From: Epinephelus fuscoguttatus
Lineage: Eukaryota > Chordata > Actinopteri > Perciformes > Serranidae
Reading direction: 5' to 3'
Assembly: GCF_011397635.1 (NCBI RefSeq)
Contig: NC_064771.1
Span: 16,555,379 to 16,619,378, forward strand
Length of the DNA: 64,000 nucleotides
The position numbers and the translations under genes are program-made. This document shows positions 1 through 14,641 of this stretch, piece after piece. The notes below the pieces were generated by a model. That model was not told the DNA's origin. It made no database searches and saw only the letters and a program-made list of their open reading frames with translations. Every line of letters begins with the position of its first letter. Position 1 is the first letter of the stretch.

Positions 1-512
1 TTTACATGACTTTTTTAAGGACTCCTAGTAAAATTTCCACGATTGTTCACAATGTATGGAACGAATATTGCCCCATCTTAAAAATGCAGTATTATATAAA
101 ATAGCAGTGGGGGCACAAGTGCGGATTCATGATCCTACATATTAAATCACGCCGTCACAACATTATTTTTCTCTTATTCAAACATATGCGATGCAAACTC
201 TCTTCAAACATAATTGCACAGCTAGCTGGCACACATGTATGAAGAGACAGAGCGCAGGAAGAGAATGATGAAATGTACATGATGGTTGCATTTTAGAGCT
301 CCACTACGTCAGCATCGACAGAAAATAAATTTGCTGTCATGTTACATTACGCAGAAAGTTAGCCGCGGAAGATTATTGTAACAACTGATTTCATTGTACT
401 AAACAACACTGGATGACTTTTCCAAAATAAGATTTTCCCACATCTGGAAAACGAGATCTGTGAAATTTCATGGCTTTTCCAGGTTTCCCATGACTGTGAG
501 AACCCTGTCTTC
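1..512. repeat. DNA-transposon remnant (hAT-like MITE) in a pdpk1 intron
   Basis: Intronic AT-rich stretch whose ends carry the phrases catgacttttttaaggac and ttttccaggtttcccatgac...gaaccctgt. I recognise this pairing from a dispersed fish element of the hAT-like non-autonomous class. The left boundary is at or beyond the window edge. No coding content seen. Confidence 0.45.
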
Positions 513-636
513 ACCTATGAGAAGGCTTGACTTAAAATTATAAATAATAATAATTTTAATTATAGAATAAATACACAACAATAAATATAAGTAACATAAA
601 AACCTCAATTGTATGGCCTAGAATTCACACACACAC

Positions 637-3600
637 CTTTCGTTTATCCACTGGGCCCATCTTCAGGATCAGGTTATTCTCCACAAACTGGTGCCTGTGT
701 AAATAAACAACAGCAGATTACGGACTCCGACCCCGTTTCACGCAAACATTAATTTTTTCCCCTCAACAAATGAACATTATAATCCAACTTCATTCCACAT
801 TTCTTAGACATTAACAACACTTTAATCCTAGAGTGATTTGGGTTTAAATAAAACAATGAGCAGCAGGTATTAACAGGTTGACAAGGTTTAAACACTGGAC
901 GGGCTTTACCAGGGGTTTCCAGTGGTCTGTTTGTCCAGCAATAGCTGCTTCTCCTCTTCAGTGAACTGCAGGTCCAGCTCAAAAGAGTTATTGTCCAAGT
1001 CGTGGATGTACTGCTCAATGTTGCTGCTGGACCTCTGCGGGGGCGTGGATTCATGTGGCGACAGGGAGTGTGATGAGCTGGACTGGGCCACCTGCATGTT
1101 GCTGAACTGGCTCAGGAGGTCGTCGTACTGAGATTGGAAATCAGACAAATGGTACTGTGATGTTCGGCTGGAGATTTGTGGTTTGTTCAGGATTTGGGGA
1201 AACTGACTTTTTGACCGTGATAAAATATCTTACGTTTCCATAGCAGTCCTCATCATCCTCAGACATGGCTGGAAGGTAGGGGGTGAGCTTGGGAGGTGTC
1301 TGTAGGTGTAGGTCACTCCAGGAGATGGTGTCAAAGAAGGGGTGCCGCCTCAAAGGGTCGTACCCTCCCATCTCTTCACACCCAATCCGCTTGGAAGGGT
1401 CCAGTGACTGAGGGAAAAGCAGAGACAGATTCAACATGTGTTTCTGTTCACTAGAAAAGCACTACCCTGTAAGTAACCAACACCAGCTGACCAGCATATA
1501 TATAAAATTATTGTCCCCACAGATACTAGTGACATTTTATTGTATCTTACATAAATGAATCATGGTTCTCTGTGACCTACCAAAAGCTGTTTGACAAGAT
1601 CCTTGGCTTTGGGGAAGAATTTCTCTGGAAATTCATACTCCAGCTTTATTATCTTCTGGAATATTAGGTACTCATTTCTACAACAAATGAAGCACAAGAA
1701 GAAAAGAACAAAACAAGAGACTGTTAAGAAAAGGTTATTGCTCTTAAACTAATATTTAACAGTAAACTCTAATAGTAAAAATACAACATGATCAGCCATC
1801 ACTGAAGTGCGGAATGATCACAATTAATTGTGCTGTGACAACAACATCCTCTTGGTACTTACCCAGCTCTGAACGGTGGTAAACCAGCCACCAGCTGATA
1901 GATAATACATCCCAAGGCCCAGAGGTCAGAGCTACAAAAGAGAAAGAGAGCAGACAAATTATGAATGTGATGCCACTCGTATCTGATTAACATGAAAAAA
2001 CGAAAATGATTAGCATGTGTATGAGTTGCATAGTGACCTCATACCTCTTGCAGGCTGATTTCTCTGTTAGCAGCTCTGGAGACACGTACTGTGCTGTTCC
2101 AACAAAGGAGTTTGCTCTTGCTGCCAATCGATGCAAATACATGGTTAAAACACACGAATAACCATACAAAGAGAGTAAAACACATCTTTTATGTCATTAT
2201 TACAATTGTTAAACTTCATGCTGATAAGTACAAGTAAAATCAGGATTGTGGTTATACCTTGTTTACTGTCTGACGATAACTGTTTTGCTGTCCCAAAATC
2301 TGTTATCTGGATGTGCATGTCTTCACTCAGAAGAATATTTTCTGGTTTCAGATCTCTGAAATGACACATATCGTGTGGGGAAAACAAATACTTAACAGGG
2401 TCGGAAATTATATAACAAAAAAAGTGAGAAAGGATAAACCAAACAGAACGTCTTACCTGTGTATTATCCCCTTATTGTGTAAGTATTCTAGAGCACAAAC
2501 TATTTCAGCTGAGTAGAATCTAGTACAGGTCTCATCAAATGAACCAATTTTGCGAATGTATTTCAGGAGCTCTCCATTCTTTGCGTAGCTGAGACCAAAA
2601 TCTAAGAAAGGCTAGTTAAGGTCCACTTTGATTATTAGAAATCAATTGTTTCTTACACAAAACAACAACAACAAAAAAAACTGGTAAATTGTTAATCACC
2701 ACATGCATTGACAAATTTTTTTAAAAGGATACACAACTTCTCATCATCTTGAAATGTGAAGTAGAGCTTGACGAAGAATGGGTGATCTAGATTTGACATC
2801 AAATCCCTTTCTCTTTTCACGTACTGGGTTTTGTTCTCCTTCATAATATGGCGCTTCTCTAAAATCTTAACTGGAGGGCAGAAAGAAAAAGTTCAGGATA
2901 TAACAGAAAAACACACCAAGCAACTTTTCCATCTTGATAAAAGTGTAATTCACGTCATTCACCAAAGGTTGGTGCATTATTACTTACTTGCATATTCTTT
3001 CGATGTTACCTGCTCTCTTGCCAGGACAACCTTAGGATAAAAGAACAAGAAAAAAACATTACAAAGCATGTTAGTTTCTTGTCAGGCTTGTAAGAAAATC
3101 TTGTAACTCTTAGGGCCTGTTTTGTCAATTCTTCTCAAATGAACTGAGGATGACTCATCCAAGTACATTAATCAAAAGAATGCTAGCATGTAGCAACATC
3201 GACCCAGGTATAATTCAAAAGCTAAGTGGAATGCAAGTTACATACCGTCGAGAAGGAGCCCTCTCCCAGTATCTTGCCGAATTTGAAGTCCTCTGCCTTC
3301 TTTTTGCGCGGCTGAGGGGCCTGGACAGCCGGCTGTGTGCGGAGGTCTGAGCCCTGGCTGTTGGCAGACCCTCCTGCAGCACGGGCTTCTGAGGCTGAGC
3401 CCTCCATGCTGGGACAGTGGCTACTGCTTGCGCCTGGGATAGCAAGTGGCGAGCAGGAGTCAGGGTGGTTTCTTACCATTGATGGATGCGAGCAGGAACA
3501 GATGACAACGCTGGGCTGAATGGGCACAACATCATACTGAAACAGGAGAGGGAACATTGAGAATATATCAGTCACCAGGGTGATGCAGTTGTAGTTCTTG

Positions 3601-5678
3601 TTAAAAAAAAAAAAGCCATCTCCATCAAATAGTGCATCTTCTCTCAAGAAATATGGGAGACTTAAACTCAAACTGTCAAAATGGACCATTTAATGCACCC
3701 AAAAACTATTAATGAAAATGCATGAATCATCCCTTCATCGTGACTAACAATCAGTATGCTAGCAAGTTTAGGCCAACGATATCTTGCAACTATAAATGCT
3801 GGGAATAAATCATTACAATATAATGGCGACAACAACAGCAACAGTGAGAACTTCCTCCGATATTAATTTACATAAAGAATATCCGTTTATGGAAAAGGAC
3901 ACTTTTTGCTGTTCAACGCTTTAAGCTGTTGTTTAAAATGGATGTTAAAGCATTTCCCCATAATTCTGTGAACAAACAGATTTTACAGTTGCTTGCATTA
4001 TAATTAATTTTTTGAAACCCCCTTGTAGGATCAAACAGTAGTAAAAAACAATTTGAAAAAGATAAGTTTACCAGCTCAAGTTAATAAAAACTATTTATTG
4101 TATTTCTGGACGGCAGACTGTACAATTAAAACAATATAACGTCCGACAAAACGAGCACCCAACCTAGTCCAGCAAATGTGTATGTGTAATGTGTGTGTCA
4201 CACTAGAAAAGACAGAACTTAGAAGATATGGATCATATACTACAAACCCACTTTCCAAGGTTGTTATTTTATATTTAGTGCACCTAACATTCGTGGTAGG
4301 ATGTTCTGACTTAAATATACAATTTCAAGTGAGCCCACTTAAGAAGCAAAGTCTAAAACTGATAAGGGCATGCAAGGACTACTGGAGACGCCGCTTCTAA
4401 GCCTGGTGGTCCCACCCTCCACTAAAAGTTGTAAAAACCATATCAAAGTTATTGCTTTTATGTGACAGCTGTACTTACGACCACAACAACTGCACGGAAC
4501 ACATCTAATGTGTATGCCCATGATAAAACTGACATGGCAGCGAACGCAAACAAACACTGACAAGAAACCCACCAAATGATTGTTGAAGACTCAAAGATAA
4601 CATACAGCGACCGGCTGTGCTTTACAACAAACTCTTGGGTGCCTGTACCAGTGATAGTTATTTTTAACTTACTGAACTACTGTAACACTCTGTGCTGATG
4701 TTGTTCAGCTTAACAACTCAGTTAGTACAGTTGGCCTAGCTTCTTCTCATTCAAACCAAGGTGTGGCCATTTAGCTGCCTTATCCGGACTTGACTGTATG
4801 GTTGCCAACTGGTCATATAACTATATACCGACCCATTACTACTAGTCAACCATGTAATGGTTGGCAGGTTATCGTTAGCTGACGTTTTCTAAGCCTGAGT
4901 ACTCGTGTAACAAACCGGCCTGTGTCAACTTTCTTTGCTAACTAACGCCTGCTAGCAAGCTAACGTTAGCTCCTGCTGCCTTGTCAAATAATGCCGGCCA
5001 TCACTGACAGCGAGTTATAAACTTAACGCTAACAGCCAGTCAATTAGCTAACGTTAGCAAGGCAGGTAACACAAGTAACTTCAAATCCGTGTATCATTTT
5101 CGCACAACGCTACTCGGTGATGTTCAAAGTTAGTGTGTCGATACTAATATTGAAATTTGAAAGGTAATGAGTTGACAGTCGATCTACAAAACGTTAACCT
5201 TAAAAAGCTATCTTGTAACCAAAGGTGGAACGCGACGAAGCTAACGTTAGCTTGCTAGCAAGCTAGAGCATCGTTCGAAAGCGCGAACATGTTTAGCTAA
5301 CGTCAGCCAACAGATAACGCTAGTGACCAAGGGGGAACGGCCATACATCCTATAAAACTAACAACAAGCGTTGGTAAATGCTACACCAACGCCGAATAAA
5401 TCGAAGAAGCTTTAATTGTGAATTAAGCCAGGTGTTGGACAACCCTGATTAACGTAGCAAACAGTAGGTGTTGTGTTAGCCCACATTAGCGAGCTAACGT
5501 TGCTAGTGAGTCGTAACGTTAAACGATCTTTTGCGGCTAGCACCGCTCTTCAAATGAAGGCCCGACGTAACTATTTGTTGTCAAACAGCCGCCACACTGT
5601 ACATTTTGAGGACCGGCTTCGAACTGTTATTCGTGTTAAAGTTGCAACACTTACCAGCTGACTTGTAGCTCTTGCCAT
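637..5678 (-). CDS. pdpk1: 3-phosphoinositide-dependent protein kinase 1, N-terminal and kinase part (3' end outside window)
   Basis: Master AGC-family Ser/Thr kinase that phosphorylates the activation loop of AKT, S6K, SGK and PKC downstream of PI3K; cytosolic and membrane-recruited. Twelve coding exons seen, in gene order: 5655-5678, 3246-3536, 2988-3030, 2733-2870, 2457-2601, 2258-2355, 2045-2120, 1863-1931, 1581-1677, 1234-1407, 910-1127, 637-694 (477 codons). The start MARATSQL sits alone in exon 1 and matches the human N-terminus. Visible kinase motifs: glycine loop GEGSFST (about residues 99-105), EYAIKILEK with the ATP lysine, HRDLKPEN (213-220), DFG (233-235), and activation-loop ANSFVGT with Ser251, equivalent to human Ser241. 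After the kinase comes the linker [20 protein letters not shown]. The last exon encodes [19 protein letters not shown], where the PH domain begins; the rest lies left of base 1. The 2.1-kb first intron is notable for palindromes. Identity is certain; individual exon edges are by-eye calls. Confidence 0.96.
4750..5660. other. pdpk1 intron 1: palindrome-rich CpG-type 5' region
   Basis: The first intron next to the start exon carries three perfect copies of the 12-bp palindrome gctaacgttagc, at 4959-4970, 5047-5058 and 5240-5251. There is a one-mismatch copy at 5296-5307 and several broken ones, mixed with gctagcaagc motifs. No gene or exon is visible here. The cluster may be a transcription-factor site array, or a lineage-specific sequence bias near CpG-island promoters. 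Confidence 0.6.
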
Positions 5679-6352
5679 GGGAGTTTTCCACGAGTATTTA
5701 TTTGGAATAAAATAATTAGAGAAGCTCCAGTAATGGCTGCCTCTGCGCCTTCATTTTCGAGCTGTGACGTCGTTCCACAACAATGTTACCGCAGGACAGC
5801 AGAGGAGAGTCCCGCTGTGTCCGCCCCCCTCGCCACATTTACAACCTACTGAACTTCATCTTACTGATAGGGATTGAGTCAGACGGCAGTAGTTGTTGAT
5901 ATTCAAATACCACAGTAAACGTGGCCTACAAACCATCTTTGGGCCAGTCTGTTTTAGACTGACTAATAATGCATTGTAGCGAAGTTTATCCAAGTTACAA
6001 GTCCTTTATAGCATTTTAGCTCCTCAAGCTGCTTCAACTTTTGTGTAGAAGCCCACAAGTCTGCGTTTATCCATCAAACCATGTGTATTCAACTGAAACA
6101 TTGACCACCACGTAATCCAGTATGAACTTTAAATTGAATAAAAGTTGATTTTTTTAAACAATTTATTCAGTTTACATAAAAATAAACATACAATTTACTT
6201 TATATTTTTCTTTCTCTCCTTTTCTTTTTTCCACTTTTATAAAACAGGATAACCCAAAATAGCCCTCAGACTATGTATCAGTGATGAGTGTTGAAAAGGT
6301 TTTGCCAGTCCTTGCAGAAAATCCAATAATGAAAATCCACAGCTAACATGCT
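5679..6352. other. Intergenic spacer between pdpk1 start and tsr3 stop
   Basis: This holds the pdpk1 5' UTR and promoter (GC-rich to about 5850, with a TGACGT CRE-like core near 5764) and then AT-rich DNA with the tsr3 3' UTR. On the minus strand, AATAAA-type signals occur near 6137 and 6181, consistent with tsr3 polyadenylation close to the pdpk1 promoter. No other gene seen. Confidence 0.6.
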
Positions 6353-9266
6353 TTATTGTGATGATTCAGCCTCTTCCTTTCCATCCTGATGATCTGAGAC
6401 TGTTCTTGACTCATTGTTGATTTCTGTTTTCTCATCGTCTGCTTCCTCTTCGTCCTCCTCTGAGGCGTCCGTATCCTCACTAGAGTCATCATCTTCAGGT
6501 GCACTGAATACAGAAATTACAGTTTGAAGAACTTAGTAGAAAGTTGGAAATCAGACTGGGAATGTACACATATGGTTTTAAAAATACTGGCTTATTGATT
6601 TTTGAATTTCAGGTGACGGTAGATTACTTTCGTTGCAGGTTTAAAAGTTTTATAAAGAGACATACTACTTAAAAAAAAAAAAAGTCTGATTAAAACTGGC
6701 AGCAGGAAAATTAATTTGCAAACAAACAGTGCATCTGACGGATTATCTCATTTTTATATACAGGATATAAATTAATGCCGACATAATAAATGCTTACCAC
6801 AGACGTCTGTTGAGATTCCTACATTCTACTCCTGAGTTAACATCAAATGGATCTGTGAACAAGATAGATGATTGCAGGTCATAAGTTGGCAACAAAATGC
6901 ATCCTTCTCTGTGTAAGGGGCAATTTTCCAGACATGCTGGAAACAATTAGCCTGGTTCCAGACTTCTGAACCACTGCCCACATCTCTGACTTGTTCAGCA
7001 ATTCAGATTGATCATGACCAAATCAACAAAGTAAAGCAAAACAGCAAATTATATTATCTAATTATTGATCATCAGTCTAAGACACCATGCAGGACATATT
7101 TACTTAAGTCTTTTAAAATTTGGAGAAAGCTGCCTAAAATTATGGGCCAGATATCACGACTTAAAGTGTCCTTGATTTTTTTGATGAATTATATTATCAT
7201 ATATCATGAGTAATTTGTAAAGCTTAAAGCCTTTAAGAACTTTTTTAAAACAATTTTCACATCACAAGTGTTTGCATGAGATCAGTGTTTCCCCAATAAT
7301 AATTCAGCAGCGGTGAGTCACCACAGAGGGGAAAAAAAACCCAACTACAACCCGTGTTGGGGCAAGTATGAAATAGGATGAAAAATATTTTAGTCTAAGA
7401 TGTAGTTACTAGTGTTTCTGCCATTGTGAAGGAAAGTTTTACTCGTGATAATGTTTAATAGATAGGAACTATTTAAGACTCCTTAAAGTTGTACATGAAG
7501 CTAAACCAAGACAAAAATAAGGACAGATGTGGGGCTAAAACCCAAATATCCACCTCTGCTACACAATTATGTATGGACAACACTGAATGTGACCCCAGTT
7601 TATTTCTTTTCCCCCCATTTTTACCAAACTCCTCCTCCTCTGGTTTCGATGTGAGAAACTCCTTCTCTACAGTGAGCAGCTCTTCCTCTGACTGGCATGC
7701 AGCGTAGCGGTCCAGCAGATCTTTATTGAGATCCAGGAACCCTTTCCCCCACTTAAACTTTTTCAACAAGAGCTCTGCTAGTTCTTCAAAACCTGCAAAA
7801 TTAGATACAGTATGTTAGAGTTTCACTGCTGTAACATGATACAATAAGCAGTGAGGAAGACAATACAGTACATAGTTCCTGAATAACTAGAACGAAATCC
7901 TTACCAACTATGCAGAATGTGGCAGCAAAAGCTTCAACACAAGATAACTTGCATGGCTTGCCGTAGTTGACGGGGTTTGCAGCTACGAGATACGGCAGCA
8001 ATCTGGGATGAGTTCCGACCATTTTACTGAAGGGAGTCTCCTCCAGTTTAGCCCAAGAACAATCGATTACTGCTACTCCATTTTGAGCCACAATCTCTCT
8101 GTGCATAAAACACTCTGATTATCATTTGATCACAATAAGAGAGTTTTAATAAAAAATTTAGACTAAAAAAACATTTGTTATGGTGTTAAAGCAATATAAT
8201 CTTGACGATCAATGACACATTTTAGTTTGCTATAAAAAATTTTTAAAAATGTAAATATTTGTTTTAATTTTCATCATGAAATATGGTCTTTTTTGGCTAC
8301 TGATTAAACATAAAACATCTTAAGATCAAACTTTATAGATAGAATTATAATCAATCTGAGGAAAGAGATGACTAGATTAACTGTTACATGTGGCATGTTA
8401 TGGCTTGTGTTATTAATCATCATGATGTGTTATAATAATAATTTTTTTAACTGTACCTGTCTGCTGGGGTCACATACTTCGTGCCCATGGGACTCAGTAT
8501 GAGTCCACTAAATCTCTGACTGAGGCGCAGGTTGTGTACAAAGCCCTTGCGCACCAACTTTCTGCCAGTACAGCGTTTTGGATCACAGTGACCCAACTCC
8601 CACATGGCAAGTGGACAAGGCAGTTTCACCTGTGGGGCCTCTGCTCCCTCCTCTACATGAAGACTTGCTGAAACACAGTGACAGAGGACAAGGAGTACAG
8701 TATGCTGCCAGTGTGAGCACTCTTGCTCAAACACAAGACACAAACACTTTCAGGGTTTGTATTTTTAGACTTTTCCATCAATGTGCAACCACTTATTTAC
8801 TAATTACTTACTATATATTAATATGGCATAAGTCAACAGAGGTGGTGTCATATTTTAAATCAGCACTTTGCAAAGAACATGAATAGTAACCACTGTTTTA
8901 ATCATGAAATGGTATCCTTTGAAGTAGTGCATCAAGGCCTTGTGGCCCTGTACTGAAATACAGTGATGTCCTATGCTTCTTTTTCAGATACCTTGGTACA
9001 TTTGTCATTCCTTTAATATTTACTTCATCATAGAGACAGGATAACTATTGCACCGTTAAATCATGATCTTTCACTCCACATGTGAATTATGGGGCAAGCA
9101 CAACACACTTATACACATATTTTTATGTGATAGTCAATATATTACCTTCAAAAGCAGTGTGCATTTCTTCTGTAAAGGCCTCTAATGATTTCCCCTTCAT
9201 TTTTTGTCTCTTGTCTTTGCTCTTGTTGTCAGGGCGCACAAATTTACCCTGTTTCTTTCGTCCCAT
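6353..9266 (-). CDS. tsr3: 18S rRNA aminocarboxypropyltransferase Tsr3
   Basis: Transfers the acp group from S-adenosylmethionine to the hypermodified N1-methylpseudouridine of 18S rRNA, a late cytoplasmic step of 40S maturation. Six exons in gene order: 9146-9266, 8457-8667, 7905-8098, 7625-7792, 6798-6852, 6353-6503, giving 299 residues. The N-terminus [17 protein letters not shown] is basic. Exon 2 carries the family block [17 protein letters not shown], and exon 3 carries [14 protein letters not shown] followed by [20 protein letters not shown], both diagnostic of the Tsr3/DUF367 family. The C-terminal exon is a strongly acidic, low-complexity tail ([20 protein letters not shown]), typical of animal Tsr3. 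Its start codon lies about 420 bp from that of gnptg on the other strand, so the two share a promoter region, an arrangement I recall from human too. Confidence 0.95.
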
Positions 9267-9688
9267 GTTGCAAACAGTGGACAGCTAAGTTAGCTACTGT
9301 CAGAGCACAACCTGCATTAAAACTAACCAGCGTCTGTTTACTCTGACACTAGCTAGCTAGCTATCTCACTGACACCAGTATTTATCTCACAAATAGCAAA
9401 CGTTTCGTATTTTATCGACGTGTACACCATGTATAGATTCAAAAAGATAACCACAGCACAACTGTCACTAGTCTCCGTTTACCACGCACTTATTTTAACA
9501 CATTAAAAATAAAGTTTCGTTAGCATTAGCCACTTCGTATCGTGGAAAGCACGTCGTAGCCCGATATACAGCGCATGCGCATATTTTATTTTGATCACGT
9601 GCCCTGTCATCTGACGAACGGCTACCAAAGCAGGAAATGTATCCAGAAGACAAACCCTGAGGACATTTTAATCATTGAAAAATCAGCC
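9267..9688. promoter_or_regulatory. Divergent tsr3/gnptg promoter with NRF1-type and E-box motifs
   Basis: Spacer between two head-to-head start codons. It contains gcgcatgcgc (9571-9580), a palindromic match to the NRF1 consensus, and a TCACGTG E-box (9595-9601). It has no TATA box at a sensible distance from either gene, as expected of a housekeeping bidirectional promoter. The E-box only partly fits the TFEB/CLEAR consensus; regulation by TFEB would suit a lysosome-biogenesis gene, but that is inference. Confidence 0.55.
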
Positions 9689-12859
<3,171 letters not shown>

Positions 12860-14641
12860 AGGCCTTCCACAGCAAGTCACACTCGACAGTGGATTTGAAG
12901 ATTTTGTTGGGCAACGTGAGCGACGCAGACACTCACTGGACAATATTGCTGTCACTAGTGATGGCACTAAAAGTTAATTTAAACACTGAAAAAAACTGAA
13001 CTCATTTGTGGATTACAAACTTGTCGGAATGTCGCGAACCATTTTTTCAGAGGAGTTACAACACTCAGCTGGCTCTCTCAAGGACTTTTTCTGAGTCTTG
13101 TAAATGAATCAAATGTAAACATGCAACCATATTGAGAATTATGCTTTTTTTAAATAAAGTTTTGAGAGGAGGAACAAGATATGTGTATCCATGTCAACAT
13201 TTGAGTCTTCGGCAGGTCTGCAGTCTCTCAAAAAAAATCTTCTACTAGAGATGATTTGTGCTCTGTTTTGTGTTTGGTTGGTGGACTTGTGCCTAGTTGC
13301 AGACACTATCAGCAAACATCTACAACAGTATGACTGGATTTTTTGTTGTTTTAATGAATAGGGCAGGTTATTTATAAATAACTGACATTTTTTTATGTGG
13401 ACCAAAAGGCAACAGTAATGCAAAAAATAGTAAATATAGGTTTATTGTGTTGTTTGTTTGTCTTGACATTTAAGTTTACCGTCTGAGTTAGGGTCAGAAC
13501 ATGTGCTGGTGGCGAACGTTCTCCCCCATCCTGCAGCCAGAACTGGCTCCTATAACTACTGTATATCTGTTTTGGGCATTTATGAGATGTTAATTATGGG
13601 CACAACAATGCCTGGCTATATGAATAATATAGAAAAATTCCAAAATTCCTATGAGATTATAACCACAGTTTCAGAATGGGTCTACATTAACCTCAAAAAT
13701 AAGTAAATAAACACAAACACACATGTATGGAGCATGAACTACTCGGCTGGAAGGAGGAGGGGAACAAAACTGTTTATCATGCTGATGTACCTTGAGTGGA
13801 TGAGAAAAGTTATTTTCATCAGTGACTTCACAGATTATGGGCTTTGACACGCACAAACATGTCTCGAATACAAGCATTCCTGAGACTTTTAACTCCAGCA
13901 GTCTCTCAGATTTCTTTTGCATCTTCTCATCTGTCCAGAAAGGTGAAACTGAGACTTCTTTACATTTGGAGCTGGAAAAAGCTGCAGCGTAACTTTGAAT
14001 AGTAATTAAAAGGCAGGCCCATTATTTATTTTTTATTTGTGGTTTCTTGTATAATATTGTAGCTGTAGCAGTAGTGTTCCTTTTGTATTCAAATCCGAAC
14101 TTGCAAATTTCATCAAAGTATGAATGTTGCAGCACCAAAATGCTATTTTCCAAAGCCTTTCTAAAAACATTTTCCCACGTGACCTGACGGAGGTTTCTGC
14201 AGGATGACGTTTCTACATATAAACCACCCCTTGCCTGCTTAATGTTCGTGACTGAACCAAGCCTTCTTTGGGAATTGTTTGCTAGCAAACTTCCAAATTT
14301 GCTAACCTGGAAAAGAATGCAGATGGAGTCAACCCCATTGTAAGATTTCATATTTTATGTAAATGATTTTGGTGACTGATTACTACCTGGCAACAATGAA
14401 CACAGAGAATGTCAAGAAATGGAGAATAAACAGTAACCTAGACACATTTAAATTAAAAATGTGAGCAATACTGGTCATTAAATCAAAACACATCCTTTCC
14501 CTGAAGGACCAGTCCAAAACACTACATATAAAAACAACATGTTTTAGTGTGACACCAGGGTGATTGATCAGTCCACTGACCAACCAACATGTCTCAGTCT
14601 TTTCCTGGTGGGCTTCATGCCTTTGTTTGATGGTGGTGGGT
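12860..14641. other. Intergenic: gnptg 3' UTR and C7orf50-homologue 3' side
   Basis: gnptg 3' UTR with aataaa near 13154, then AT-rich DNA in which no coding region, RNA gene or confident repeat is visible, up to the stop codon of the minus-strand C7orf50 homologue. Open frames here are short and lack family resemblance. Confidence 0.6.

Noticed and set aside
3150-3689. Plus-strand and alternative-frame open frames over pdpk1 exon 2
   Set aside because: Shadow frames of a GC-rich coding exon on the other strand.
9575-9688. Earlier in-frame ATG for gnptg
   Set aside because: It would add 38 residues ahead of a good signal peptide and lies within the promoter motifs; the 9689 start fits the family better.
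13503-14351. Short open frames between gnptg and the C7orf50 homologue
   Set aside because: No family resemblance and AT-rich composition; treated as intergenic.
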